Positions 8,378 to 15,740 of a stretch of 64,000 nt of DNA are shown one piece after another (position 1 is the stretch's first letter; the number at the start of each line of letters is the position of its first letter). This DNA comes from an uncultured Clostridia bacterium. GTDB lineage: Bacteria; Bacillota; Clostridia; Christensenellales; Aristaeellaceae. The notes beneath the pieces were generated by a model. The model saw only the letters and a list, made by a program, of their open reading frames with translations. It was not told the origin of the DNA and searched no databases. A program made the translations under genes and the position numbers. The stretch spans positions 1-64,000 of the forward strand of contig CAMKNZ010000010.1 in NCBI GenBank assembly GCA_946414315.1. The letters are read 5' to 3'.

Positions 8378-9154
8378 ATGGAATGGTTCAAAGTTTATAC
8401 AGACTGGAATGACGCAATTAACCTGCTGACAGACGAAGAAGCCGGGCAGATGCTCAAGGCGGTCTATGCCTATGTGCTTCGCGGGGAAAAAAGAAACGGT
8501 CGGGACCGGCTGGAGCTCTTTCTGACCACGGTCTATAACGCGCTGAGCCGAGACAAGGAAAAATACGATCTCGCGGTTGCCGAAGAGACGCAGAAAAAGG
8601 AGGAGCGGCAGGAGCATGCGCGGCACGCGGCGGAGGCACGCTGGAAGCGGCAGCAGGAGAAGCAGTTGGGAGCATGTGGGGAGCAGAATGAGCATATTTG
8701 GGCATGCAAGAATAAGAATATAGATAAAGATATAGATACAGACAAAGATACAGAGAAAGAAAAAGACTCAGAGAGAGAAAGAGAAGAGAGAGAAACAACC
8801 GAAGAAACAGAAGATAAATATGATTACAGCTCTGAGCCGCCTTCGGCGGACTCAGAGCAACCGGTGATCCGAATTCCCCTGAAAAACGGGAGCGGTTATC
8901 CGATCTACCAGAGGGATGTGGATAAATACGCCAAACTCTATCCTGCCGCGGATGTGGAGCAGGAACTTCGTAACATGAAGGGCTGGTGTCTGGCCAATCC
9001 CACGAAGCGAAAAACCATAAACGGGGTGAACCGGTTTATCAACGGATGGCTGTGCAAAGCCCAGGACAAGGGCGGCAGGAAGCAGGAAGTACCGGAGAAC
9101 CCGTTTCTGGCCTATGCCCGGGGAGAAAAAGAGATCGGGGACTGGATTTTTTGA
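8378..9154 (+). CDS. DUF6291-like phage-associated protein
   Basis: This protein (258 residues) opens with EWFKVYTDWNDAINLLTDEE, the pattern of DUF6291-type proteins found in phages and mobile elements of Firmicutes. A middle segment (about residues 108-150) is almost entirely Lys, Glu, Asp and Arg, and its DNA is purine-rich. A C-terminal helical domain (QRDVDKYAKLYPAADVEQEL ... NGVNRFINGWL) resembles the DNA-binding or loader-interaction tail of phage replisome organisers. The ATG at 8378 has AAGGA 9 bases upstream. It stands alone between terminators, so it looks like a leftover phage replication gene. Function is inferred only. Confidence 0.65.
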   Translation: MEWFKVYTDWNDAINLLTDEEAGQMLKAVYAYVLRGEKRNGRDRLELFLTTVYNALSRDKEKYDLAVAEETQKKEERQEHARHAAEARWKRQQEKQLGACGEQNEHIWACKNKNIDKDIDTDKDTEKEKDSEREREERETTEETEDKYDYSSEPPSADSEQPVIRIPLKNGSGYPIYQRDVDKYAKLYPAADVEQELRNMKGWCLANPTKRKTINGVNRFINGWLCKAQDKGGRKQEVPENPFLAYARGEKEIGDWIF

Positions 9155-9412
9155 ACCGGAACGAACCCGGAATAACCCTGTCGGTCATCTCAGACGCCAG
9201 TTGTTGCAGCGTTGGTTCTCCTATCCCCTTCTGGTTCTTGACAGGTAAACCATCGATCACTAGATTTTGAGTAAGATAAAGCTTATATTCCCGGACAGAG
9301 AAACACATTCAGCATATGAATCAGGAAGGATGCAAACGGCAGTCCCGTCTGGAAGGATACCTACGTGTATGTAAAACTGTGTACGGACCAAGATTGATTC
9401 GGAGGGAATAAC

Positions 9413-10468
9413 ATGGACAAAAACTGGTCTGAGATGAACAAAGATATGCAGGCGCTGCTGTCAAAGGAAGCAACGTTCAGGGACGGGATCAGCAAACTGC
9501 TGGAGCTCAGGGAAAGCCTGTTTGAGCAGGTTGCCCAGATTATAAACACCTTCCCGGAAGAGGCGTTTTACCGGATGCCGTTTGCGGGAGCGGAAGGCTA
9601 TCACAGCAAGACGCTGGCCTATTCGATCTGGCATATCTTCCGGATCGAGGACATCGTGGCCCATGAGATGATTACGGAAGACCGGCAGGTTCTTTTTGCC
9701 CAGGGGTTTGACAAATCGACTCACTCCCCGGTCATCACAACGGGAAATGAGCTGTCCGGAGATGATATCACGGCATTCTCGAAGCAGCTGGATGTGAAGG
9801 AACTGTACCGGTACGCGCTGGAAGTAAAACAATCCTCCGATCAGATCCTGCAGCAGCTGAAGTATGTCGATCTGAAGCGCAGGTTTGGCGAAGAAATGAT
9901 CGCGAAGCTGCAAGGCACCGGCTGCGTCAGCGAGGATGAAAACGCGAACTGGCTGATCCCCTACTGGTGCGAAAAGGATATCCGGGGACTGATCAAAATG
10001 CCTTTCAGCCGGCACTGGATCATGCATATCGAGGCGATGCGGCGTATCAAGAACAGGCTGTGCAAAACAGCCCGGAAAGGCGTTGATCCGGTTGCGTACT
10101 GCGGGCTGTCCTGCAATCACTGTTTCCTGGGCGAGTGGTGCGGTTCCTGCAGGACGGTCTACAATACCTGTTCTTTCGCCACCTACTCCCCGGACGGAAT
10201 ATGTCCCAATGTGAAGTGCTGCAAAGAAAAAGGGATCGACGGATGCTATGAATGCGACAGCCTGGAGTCCTGTGAAAAAGGATTCTATGTTCCGTCAAAC
10301 GACGGCGCGAACGCGGCAAAAGCCCAGGCGCTGTACATCCGGAAGCACGGAAAGAAGGAATTCCTGAAGGTGCAGGACCGGCTTCATCAAAAGTACGATT
10401 TTTCCATGTCCCCGGAGATCCTGGGGCAGGATTACCGGGAAGGATTCAGGATCCTGGAAGAAAACTGA
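9413..10468 (+). CDS. DinB-like domain fused to cysteine-rich DUF3795 domain
   Basis: This 351-residue protein has two parts. Residues 1 to about 215 form a DinB-like four-helix bundle (HSKTLAYSIWHIFRIED carries likely metal-binding histidines). From about residue 225 there is a cysteine-rich DUF3795 module with 14 or so cysteines (CGLSCNHCFLGEWCGSC ... CYECDSLESC). DinB proteins are often metal-dependent thiol transferases, and DUF3795 probably binds metal. The reaction is unknown. GGAGG stands 8 bases ahead of the ATG. The flavodoxin gene follows after 16 bases. A very close second copy of the same length lies at 36083-37138 on the other strand. Confidence 0.85.
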   Translation: MDKNWSEMNKDMQALLSKEATFRDGISKLLELRESLFEQVAQIINTFPEEAFYRMPFAGAEGYHSKTLAYSIWHIFRIEDIVAHEMITEDRQVLFAQGFDKSTHSPVITTGNELSGDDITAFSKQLDVKELYRYALEVKQSSDQILQQLKYVDLKRRFGEEMIAKLQGTGCVSEDENANWLIPYWCEKDIRGLIKMPFSRHWIMHIEAMRRIKNRLCKTARKGVDPVAYCGLSCNHCFLGEWCGSCRTVYNTCSFATYSPDGICPNVKCCKEKGIDGCYECDSLESCEKGFYVPSNDGANAAKAQALYIRKHGKKEFLKVQDRLHQKYDFSMSPEILGQDYREGFRILEEN

Positions 10469-10484
10469 TAAGGAGGATTGAAAT

Positions 10485-11054
10485 ATGAAAAAAGTAGCGA
10501 TCGTATGGTCCAGCCCCAATACCGACGGCCTGACTGCAGCCGCAAAGAACCAGATCATGAACGGCCTGACGGAAGCCGGCGTCCAGGTGGAGGAGATCCA
10601 CCTGAACCGTAAAAAGCTGGAGCACTGCCGGGCCTGCGGGAACGGCTGGGGAACCTGCCGCACAAAAGGCAGCTGCGTGATCAAGGATGATTTTGCGGAG
10701 ATTTACCGGACGCTTGCGGAAGCGGACGGAATCGTCTGGATCAGCGCGGTTTACTGGTCTGATATGACAGAATGCTTCAAAACGTTCTTTGACCGGCTTC
10801 GCCGGTGCGACGCGGTATTTAACCATTCCCTCGCGGAAAAGCGCTGCGTCCTGGCCGCCTGTGCCGGAGGTACCGGGCGGGGTACGCTTGAATGCCTGCA
10901 GCAGATGGAAAGAGGCCTGACGCATATGGGGATGCGCGCCTATGACCGGATACCTGTCGTCAGGTACAATCAGGACTATATCCTTCCCGCGCTGTATGAA
11001 GCCGGAAAAACATATGCGGACCGTCTGGAAAACGGTTTTGACATGTACTATTGA
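10485..11054 (+). CDS. Flavodoxin-fold NAD(P)H-dependent FMN reductase family protein
   Basis: This is a 189-residue cytoplasmic flavoprotein. The N-terminal strand and phosphate loop read VAIVWSSPNTDGLTAAAKNQ, an FMN-binding signature. A C-x2-C-x5-C-x5-C cluster (HCRACGNGWGTCRTKGSC) is typical of the multimeric flavodoxin WrbA/iron-sulfur flavoprotein group, although here spacing may only give redox-active thiols. It lies between the DinB-DUF3795 gene and the DUF523 gene with short gaps, so the three are likely cotranscribed. The electron acceptor is unknown. Confidence 0.85.
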   Translation: MKKVAIVWSSPNTDGLTAAAKNQIMNGLTEAGVQVEEIHLNRKKLEHCRACGNGWGTCRTKGSCVIKDDFAEIYRTLAEADGIVWISAVYWSDMTECFKTFFDRLRRCDAVFNHSLAEKRCVLAACAGGTGRGTLECLQQMERGLTHMGMRAYDRIPVVRYNQDYILPALYEAGKTYADRLENGFDMYY

Positions 11055-11061
11055 GGAAAAG

Positions 11062-11511
11062 ATGAAGATCATGGTCAGCGCCTGCCTGCTGGGCGAAAAC
11101 TGCAAATACAGCGGCGGGAACAACCTGCGGCCGGAACTGCTCCGCCTGCTGTCCGGGCACACGGTCATTCCGGTCTGCCCGGAAGTCCTGGGCGGGCTGC
11201 CCACGCCGCGCGTTCCCGCGGAAATTGTCGCGGGAACCGTTTGGAACCGGGAGGGCGTTTCGGTAGACGACGCCTTCCGGCGAGGCGCGGAAGCTGCGCT
11301 GGATGTTGCTGAGCGGGAAAAACCGGACCTGATCATTCTCCAGTCCAGAAGCCCCAGCTGCGGGGTAAAGGAAGTCTATGACGGAACCTTCTCCGGCCGG
11401 TTGATCCCCGGCCGGGGCATATTTGCCGGACTGGCGCAGGCGGCCGGTTTCCGCGTAATGGATGTCGATGACGTCCTGGCGGAAGGAACAGAACGCCTGC
11501 TGCGTTTATGA
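11062..11511 (+). CDS. DUF523 family protein
   Basis: The 149-residue sequence starts MVSACLLGENCKYSGGNN, the hallmark of DUF523, and keeps the conserved VCPEVLGGLPTPRVPAEI segment and LQSRSPSCG. Conserved cysteines (C-x6-CKYSG, VCPE, SPSCG) suggest metal or sulfur chemistry, but no function is established to my knowledge. The ATG at 11062 follows the flavodoxin stop by seven bases, with TGAGGA upstream. Confidence 0.88.
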   Translation: MKIMVSACLLGENCKYSGGNNLRPELLRLLSGHTVIPVCPEVLGGLPTPRVPAEIVAGTVWNREGVSVDDAFRRGAEAALDVAEREKPDLIILQSRSPSCGVKEVYDGTFSGRLIPGRGIFAGLAQAAGFRVMDVDDVLAEGTERLLRL

Positions 11512-11592
11512 TTCATGGAAAGAGCAGCTTGAAGGAATAACGGATTCCGGATATACTGTTCCCCGAAAGCCGTGTGAAGGAGGTTGATGATC

Positions 11593-11799
11593 ATGGCCAG
11601 ATTTATCCCAAAGGACAAACTGAGTAAAAAAGCTCAGAAGGAACTCAACCGTCAGCGGCGTGTTACCTGGGAATTCAGCCCGGTCACAAAAACCGTTGAC
11701 AGCAGGAAGATTTATTCCCGCAAGAGGAAAGCTCAGAACCGAGATGATTACGGCCTGAGCTTTTTTCATGCCTTGCAGGGCGCAGCGGCAATCCTGTGA
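11593..11799 (+). CDS. Small basic conserved hypothetical protein (68 residues)
   Basis: A short, lysine- and arginine-rich protein that begins MARFIPKDKLSKKAQKEL and carries FSPVTKTVDSRK and KRKAQNRDDYG. Small proteins of this pattern occur in Clostridia; I know of no function. AAGGAGG lies 9 bases ahead of the ATG at 11593. Its 3' part overlaps a terminator hairpin (11728-11768), so the last residues (after about DDYG) are encoded by terminator sequence and may be under little protein-level selection. Confidence 0.7.
   Translation: MARFIPKDKLSKKAQKELNRQRRVTWEFSPVTKTVDSRKIYSRKRKAQNRDDYGLSFFHALQGAAAIL
11728..11768 (+). terminator. Terminator overlapping the 3' coding end of the small basic protein
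   Basis: AAAGCTCAG (11728-11736) pairs with CTGAGCTTT (11755-11763) and an inner CCG/CGG extends the stem; a run of six T follows the GC-rich part. The hairpin lies inside the reading frame that ends at 11799. Confidence 0.7.
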
Positions 11800-11805
11800 A
11801 TCCTG

Positions 11806-11835
11806 TAGACAGGATCATGATAAAATATATATAAT
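11806..11835 (+). promoter_or_regulatory. Promoter of the PfkB kinase/GNAT genes
   Basis: TAGACA (11806-11811) and a perfect TATAAT (11830-11835) are separated by 18 bases, about 35 bases ahead of the kinase start. Confidence 0.7.
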
Positions 11836-11870
11836 ACACATACAGAATAAAAAGAATTGTGAGACGGTAT

Positions 11871-12773
11871 ATGATGAATCAGAATCATGATGTTTATCTC
11901 TTCGGGCAGGTGCTGGGAACCCATTCTTTTCTGCTGAGGGACGGATTCCTTCAGCCGGACGAATACTCGGAAATCGCGGACCAGTACTTCCTGCCCGGCG
12001 GCGAAACGGGTACGGCGGCTACGGTACTGGCGTCCCTCGGCGTATCCGTCAGAATGGACGGCACATGGATCGGCACGGAGGTCGCGCCGATGCTGAAAGC
12101 CTTCTATGCGGACAAGTCCGTGGATTTGTCTTCCATGACCTTTACAGACGAACCCGGCGTCATGGATTATGTGGTGATCGCCGATCTGGTGCGTTCCCCC
12201 ATGGGCCGGTTCCAGACGCTGTTTGAGACCGGGAAACGATGGTGGAGCATACCGAAGGAAGCGGACATTGCCGGCTGCAAAGCGGCCGCTGTGGATCCCT
12301 TCTTCCGGGAAGAATCCCTGCTGGCGGCGGAACTGTGCTGCCGGAACGGCGTGCCCTTTGTGACCATCGACAGCCCACATGATTCTCCCCTGCATAAACT
12401 GGCCGCTGTGAATGTCGTCTCCAAGGAATGTGTGGCGGAGCATTATGCCGGCATGGAACCCGAAGCAATCGTCGAAAAGCTCCAGCGTGAAACCGACGGC
12501 CTGACCATTCTGACCCAGGGCGGCGGAGACATGCTGTATGCCCGGAAAGGCGAACCCGTTCACCGGATGAAACCGTTCTCCGTAACAGTCCGGAGCACCC
12601 TGGGGGCCGGCGATACCTTCAAAGCCGGCTGCGTTTACGGCCTGCTTCACGGGATGAAGGACGCGGATCTGGTTCGCTTCGCCAGCGCCTGCTCGGCGAT
12701 TGCCATCTCCCGCTTCCCGCTGCCGCTGAATCCGCCAAGGCCGGAAGAAGTACAGAAACTGATCGAAGAATAA
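11871..12773 (+). CDS. PfkB-family carbohydrate kinase
   Basis: This 300-residue ribokinase-like enzyme phosphorylates a small sugar or nucleoside with ATP. The N-terminal glycine-rich strand reads DVYLFGQVLGTHSFLL and is followed by LPGGETGTAATVLASLG. The C-terminal signature with the catalytic Asp is STLGAGDTFKAG. The start is uncertain: ATG at 11871 or 11874 is preceded only by a weak GAGACGG, and an upstream GTG at 11859 is in frame. It overlaps the next GNAT gene region closely. Substrate cannot be assigned. Confidence 0.85.
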   Translation: MMNQNHDVYLFGQVLGTHSFLLRDGFLQPDEYSEIADQYFLPGGETGTAATVLASLGVSVRMDGTWIGTEVAPMLKAFYADKSVDLSSMTFTDEPGVMDYVVIADLVRSPMGRFQTLFETGKRWWSIPKEADIAGCKAAAVDPFFREESLLAAELCCRNGVPFVTIDSPHDSPLHKLAAVNVVSKECVAEHYAGMEPEAIVEKLQRETDGLTILTQGGGDMLYARKGEPVHRMKPFSVTVRSTLGAGDTFKAGCVYGLLHGMKDADLVRFASACSAIAISRFPLPLNPPRPEEVQKLIEE

Positions 12774-12796
12774 TGGCTGTTCATGGAGAGATGCTT

Positions 12797-13264
12797 ATGG
12801 ACCTGACCTTCCGGAAAGCAACGGTCGACGATATCGATCTGCTGACAAAGACACGGATCGAAGTGCTTCGGGCTGCCAACAGGCTGCCTGTTGACACTGA
12901 TATGGGCGACGTGGAGAAGCAGTCCCGGTTATATTATGAAAAAGCGCTCCGTGACGGAACACATACCGCCTGTCTGGTCTTTGACCGGGACCGGTGGGTC
13001 GGTGCCGGCGGGATCAGTTATTATCAGGTGATGCCGACATACCACAACCCGAGCGGAAACAAAGCATATATCATGAATATGTATACTCATCCGGAATACA
13101 GAAGGCAAGGGATCGCCTTCAGGATGCTGGATCTCCTGGTCGGAGACGCCAGGTCAAAACAGATCGCTTTCATCTCGCTGGAGGCTACCGCCATGGGCCG
13201 TCCGCTGTATGAAAAATACGGATTTGTCCCGATGGATGATGAGATGATCCTCCCGGACGGATAA
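12797..13264 (+). CDS. GNAT-family N-acetyltransferase
   Basis: This 155-residue acetyltransferase carries the acetyl-CoA loop in MYTHPEYRRQGIAFRML (R-x2-G-x-A form) and ends with the usual LYEKYGFVPMDDEM. The ATG at 12797 has GGAGAG 6 bases upstream, inside the space after the kinase stop. It is probably cotranscribed with the PfkB kinase. The substrate is unknown; the fold is also used for antibiotic and protein acetylation. Confidence 0.85.
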   Translation: MDLTFRKATVDDIDLLTKTRIEVLRAANRLPVDTDMGDVEKQSRLYYEKALRDGTHTACLVFDRDRWVGAGGISYYQVMPTYHNPSGNKAYIMNMYTHPEYRRQGIAFRMLDLLVGDARSKQIAFISLEATAMGRPLYEKYGFVPMDDEMILPDG

Positions 13265-13355
13265 CCGTCTTTTTCTCTTCTTCGTATGTATGATATGATA
13301 GAAAAACAGGTTTGTTCAGAGAACGATCATCATCAACCTTTCGGAGGTACAGATC

Positions 13356-13952
13356 ATGAGTGAAGAAAAGAAACTGTTTGACATTTCCCAGGAAGTGTTC
13401 TCCTGCAATGTCTATCCCGGTGATCCGTCCCCGGTCATGACGCCGAAGCAGCGGATCGCCGACGGTGCGCACTGCAACCTGACCGCGTTCAGTATGTGCG
13501 CCCACAACGGCACCCATATCGACGCGCCATTCCACTTCATCCGGGACGGAAAAACCGTTGATCAGATTCCGCTGGACCGCTTCACGGGAGACTGCTTCCT
13601 GGCCCGTCACGAAGGCGATGTATCCGCCGAAGACGCCGCCGCGATTCTGCGCCGTGCGATCGATGCCGGAGCGTCGCAGCGGATCCTGATTGCCGGAAAG
13701 GCAACCGTCACGGAAGACGCCGCCCGGGTATTTGCGGGCGCCGGGCTCCTGCTGCTGGGCAATGAAAGCCAGACCGTCGGCCCGGAAAGCGGCCCCATGC
13801 AGGTGCATCTGATCCTGCTCGGCGCCGAAGTCGTCCTGCTGGAAGGGATTGTACTGAAGGATATTCCCGAAGGGAAATATTTCCTGAACGCCGCGCCGCT
13901 GAACCTGGGCGGCGTCGACGGCGCGCCCTGCCGCGCCTGGCTGATGGGCTGA
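13356..13952 (+). CDS. Cyclase family metal-dependent hydrolase (KynB-like)
   Basis: This 198-residue protein has the cyclase/arylformamidase metal site HNGTHIDAPFHF (HxGTHxDxPxH) and an N-terminal LFDISQEVFSCNVYPGDP. Members hydrolyse N-formylkynurenine, isatin or related amides and lactones. GGAGG lies 8 bases ahead of the ATG. No tryptophan-degradation genes are nearby, so the substrate is open. It is a single-gene unit ending at a bidirectional terminator shared with the thioesterase gene. Confidence 0.85.
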   Translation: MSEEKKLFDISQEVFSCNVYPGDPSPVMTPKQRIADGAHCNLTAFSMCAHNGTHIDAPFHFIRDGKTVDQIPLDRFTGDCFLARHEGDVSAEDAAAILRRAIDAGASQRILIAGKATVTEDAARVFAGAGLLLLGNESQTVGPESGPMQVHLILLGAEVVLLEGIVLKDIPEGKYFLNAAPLNLGGVDGAPCRAWLMG

Positions 13953-13960
13953 CTGTTGTA

Positions 13961-14001
13961 TAAAAAAACGTCCGGACCGGTTACGGTTCGGACGCTTTTT
14001 C
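13961..14001. terminator. Bidirectional terminator between cyclase and thioesterase genes
   Basis: Arms 13969-13979 and 13984-13994 pair over 11 positions with one G-U pair and a four-base loop. A run of A precedes and a run of T follows, so it works for both convergent genes. The TAA of the minus-strand thioesterase lies inside the hairpin. Confidence 0.85.
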
Positions 14002-14391
14002 AATTCGATCTTCCACTGCCCTGCAGAATTCGGGCATCACCCGTCTCATCCGGACGAATCTCCCTTCCTGGTCCAGGAACACATGTTCCGAGGTTCCGCT
14101 GAAAACCGGCTCGCCGTTCACCCGCATGTCATACATCATGGTGATCACCACGCCGTTGAACTCCTTCACGCCGACCGTGATGTCCACCTCGTCGCCGAAT
14201 GTGCAGGGTTTCAGGTAGTTCACCTGAATGCTTTTCACCGGAGAAAGGACGCCCTCCGCTTCCATCCGTTTGTACGGGAAACCCATCCGGTCCATGAAAT
14301 CAATCCGGGCTTCCTCCATCCAGTGGATATAGTTCGCGTGATGAACCACGCCCATCATGTCCGTTTCGTAATACTGCACCTTACGCTTCAT
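13981..14391 (-). CDS. Acyl-CoA thioesterase, YbgC/FadM type (hotdog fold)
   Basis: This 136-residue hotdog thioesterase starts with VQYYETDMMGVVHHANYIHW, the 4-hydroxybenzoyl-CoA thioesterase signature with the catalytic Asp (ETDMMG) and the HHANY motif. FMDRMGFPYKRMEAEG follows as usual. It would hydrolyse acyl-CoA or acyl-ACP. The ATG at 14391 has GGAGG 9 bases upstream and lies inside the end of a 55-residue reading frame (11-base overlap), so the two are translationally coupled. Confidence 0.88.
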   Translation of the reverse strand: MKRKVQYYETDMMGVVHHANYIHWMEEARIDFMDRMGFPYKRMEAEGVLSPVKSIQVNYLKPCTFGDEVDITVGVKEFNGVVITMMYDMRVNGEPVFSGTSEHVFLDQEGRFVRMRRVMPEFCRAVEDRIEKASEP

Positions 14392-14548
14392 CTTCCGGTT
14401 CCTCCGTCTCTGTTTCAGGAAGACCGGCTGCAGCCCGTCTTCTTTTTTCCGCTTCCTCCCGGTTCCGTCTCGCCTTGTTGAGCGCGTGCATCGCCTCAAA
14501 GGGGCCGACGATCGCCGAGATGATGATCAGGATCCAATACCACGGCAT
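14381..14548 (-). CDS. 55-residue single-pass membrane microprotein
   Basis: The peptide starts MPWYWILIIISAIVGPFEAM, a membrane helix, and continues with a highly charged tail (KARRNREEAEKRRR, then Glu-rich). GGAGG lies 7 bases ahead of the ATG. The gene overlaps the end of the HAD-kinase gene by 22 bases at its 5' end and the start of the thioesterase by 11 bases at its 3' end. The clear ribosome binding site and the protein-like helix plus charged tail support it as real. I do not recognise a family or function. Confidence 0.65.
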   Translation of the reverse strand: MPWYWILIIISAIVGPFEAMHALNKARRNREEAEKRRRAAAGLPETETEEPEDEA

Positions 14549-15723
14549 GATGCTTCCTCCGCCATCTCCGGATGCTGTTTCAGGTATTCCGTGAATTCCG
14601 GCGTCCGGGACCAGTATTTTACGCCCCAGTTGTCAAAATTCCATTCTTCCATGTAATCATTGCATTCATAGTCAATATACCAGATCAGTCCGTCCCGGAT
14701 CACGAAATTCGTCGGAAAATAATCGATGTTCAGTCCGGCCTTTTTCGCCTGCGCCGCCATCTTCCGCACCTGTTCCAGATACGGTTCGGCGTTTCCGCCG
14801 TCCCGGATCAGTTCAAAGACGGTCTTCCCCTCGATATATTCCTTGACCACCCGTTCCGCCTCATCGTCCACGGCGATCATCCCGGGGATCCGGATCCCGG
14901 CGTGCCGCAGCCGCTCCAGGTCATGCCGTTCCGCCTCGATCTTGTTGCCAAAGGCGTAATAGTCGCAGGGCTCATGGTGGATCTGCTTGAGCACGACCTC
15001 TTTCCCGTCCGCTTCCGCCAGGTAGGAATAGCCGCCTTTGCCGTGGCCCAGCAGCCGCAGGATCCGGTAATCCTTTCCGCAGGCCAGCAGGTGCATTCCC
15101 TCAGCCAGTTCCGTCAGATCCCGGACGATCCGGTCTTCCTTCCCGGTCGGCTCCACACAGGAATCCTCCGGCAGATACAGGATTGCCTGCACGCCTGCGT
15201 CCTTCGCGCAGAGTACATCCAGCGTCCGGTCTCCCACATAGGCGGTCTTCATCCGGTCCAGGCCGTATTTTTCCAGCAGGTATGTGACGCCTTCCCCGGA
15301 AGGTTTCGGCCTGAAGCCGTTCTCGGAGGTCACGATTTCCGTGAAAACCCCTTTGATCCCCAGCCTTTCCAGCAACGGCCTGCTGGTGGCGCCCCGGTGC
15401 GTATAGACAAAGTGCTTTGCTCCTTGATCCTGCAAGGCTTTCAGGGTCTCTGCCGCGCCCGGGATCAGGATGATCTCCCCGTCCTTTGCGTGGCCGACAG
15501 CCCGGTACATCTGATACAGCGCTTCGGTGCTCCTTCCGCTACCGGCGGACAGGTCCCGCAGGTATCCGGAAACCGATCCCTGTTTGACCGCCTTCAGGAT
15601 CTCTTCAGGAGTATCCGCGGCTCCGCATGCCCGGGCCACATCGACCAGGCTGGACACAATAGCGCCGTAGGAATCAAACAGCGTCCCGTCCAGGTCCCAG
15701 ATATAGGCTTTCAGTGTTTCCAT
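14527..15723 (-). CDS. HAD hydrolase fused to an aminoglycoside-phosphotransferase-like kinase domain
   Basis: A 398-residue protein with two enzymatic parts. Residues 1 to about 210 are a HAD phosphatase (nucleophile motif WDLDGTLFDS; YTHRGATS; YVGDRTLDVLCAKDAG). From about 225 a kinase-like fold follows: glycine loop LGHGKGGYSYLA, Lys in VVLKQIH, catalytic loop IDYFPTNF, and metal Asp in WYIDYE. The kinase part resembles the APH/choline kinase superfamily. One chain could phosphorylate and dephosphorylate the same small molecule. The ATG at 15723 has AAAGGA upstream. The last 22 bases overlap the microprotein gene. Confidence 0.8.
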   Translation of the reverse strand: METLKAYIWDLDGTLFDSYGAIVSSLVDVARACGAADTPEEILKAVKQGSVSGYLRDLSAGSGRSTEALYQMYRAVGHAKDGEIILIPGAAETLKALQDQGAKHFVYTHRGATSRPLLERLGIKGVFTEIVTSENGFRPKPSGEGVTYLLEKYGLDRMKTAYVGDRTLDVLCAKDAGVQAILYLPEDSCVEPTGKEDRIVRDLTELAEGMHLLACGKDYRILRLLGHGKGGYSYLAEADGKEVVLKQIHHEPCDYYAFGNKIEAERHDLERLRHAGIRIPGMIAVDDEAERVVKEYIEGKTVFELIRDGGNAEPYLEQVRKMAAQAKKAGLNIDYFPTNFVIRDGLIWYIDYECNDYMEEWNFDNWGVKYWSRTPEFTEYLKQHPEMAEEASCRGIGS

Positions 15724-15740
15724 GCTGCCATCCTTTTTTC

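Noticed and set aside
9155-9412. A minus-strand frame reading LTQNLVIDGLPVKNQKG between the DUF6291-like and DinB-DUF3795 genes
   Set aside because: It looks protein-like over about 45 residues but has no ribosome binding site and I recognise no family; it may be a relic. Evidence is too thin for a feature.
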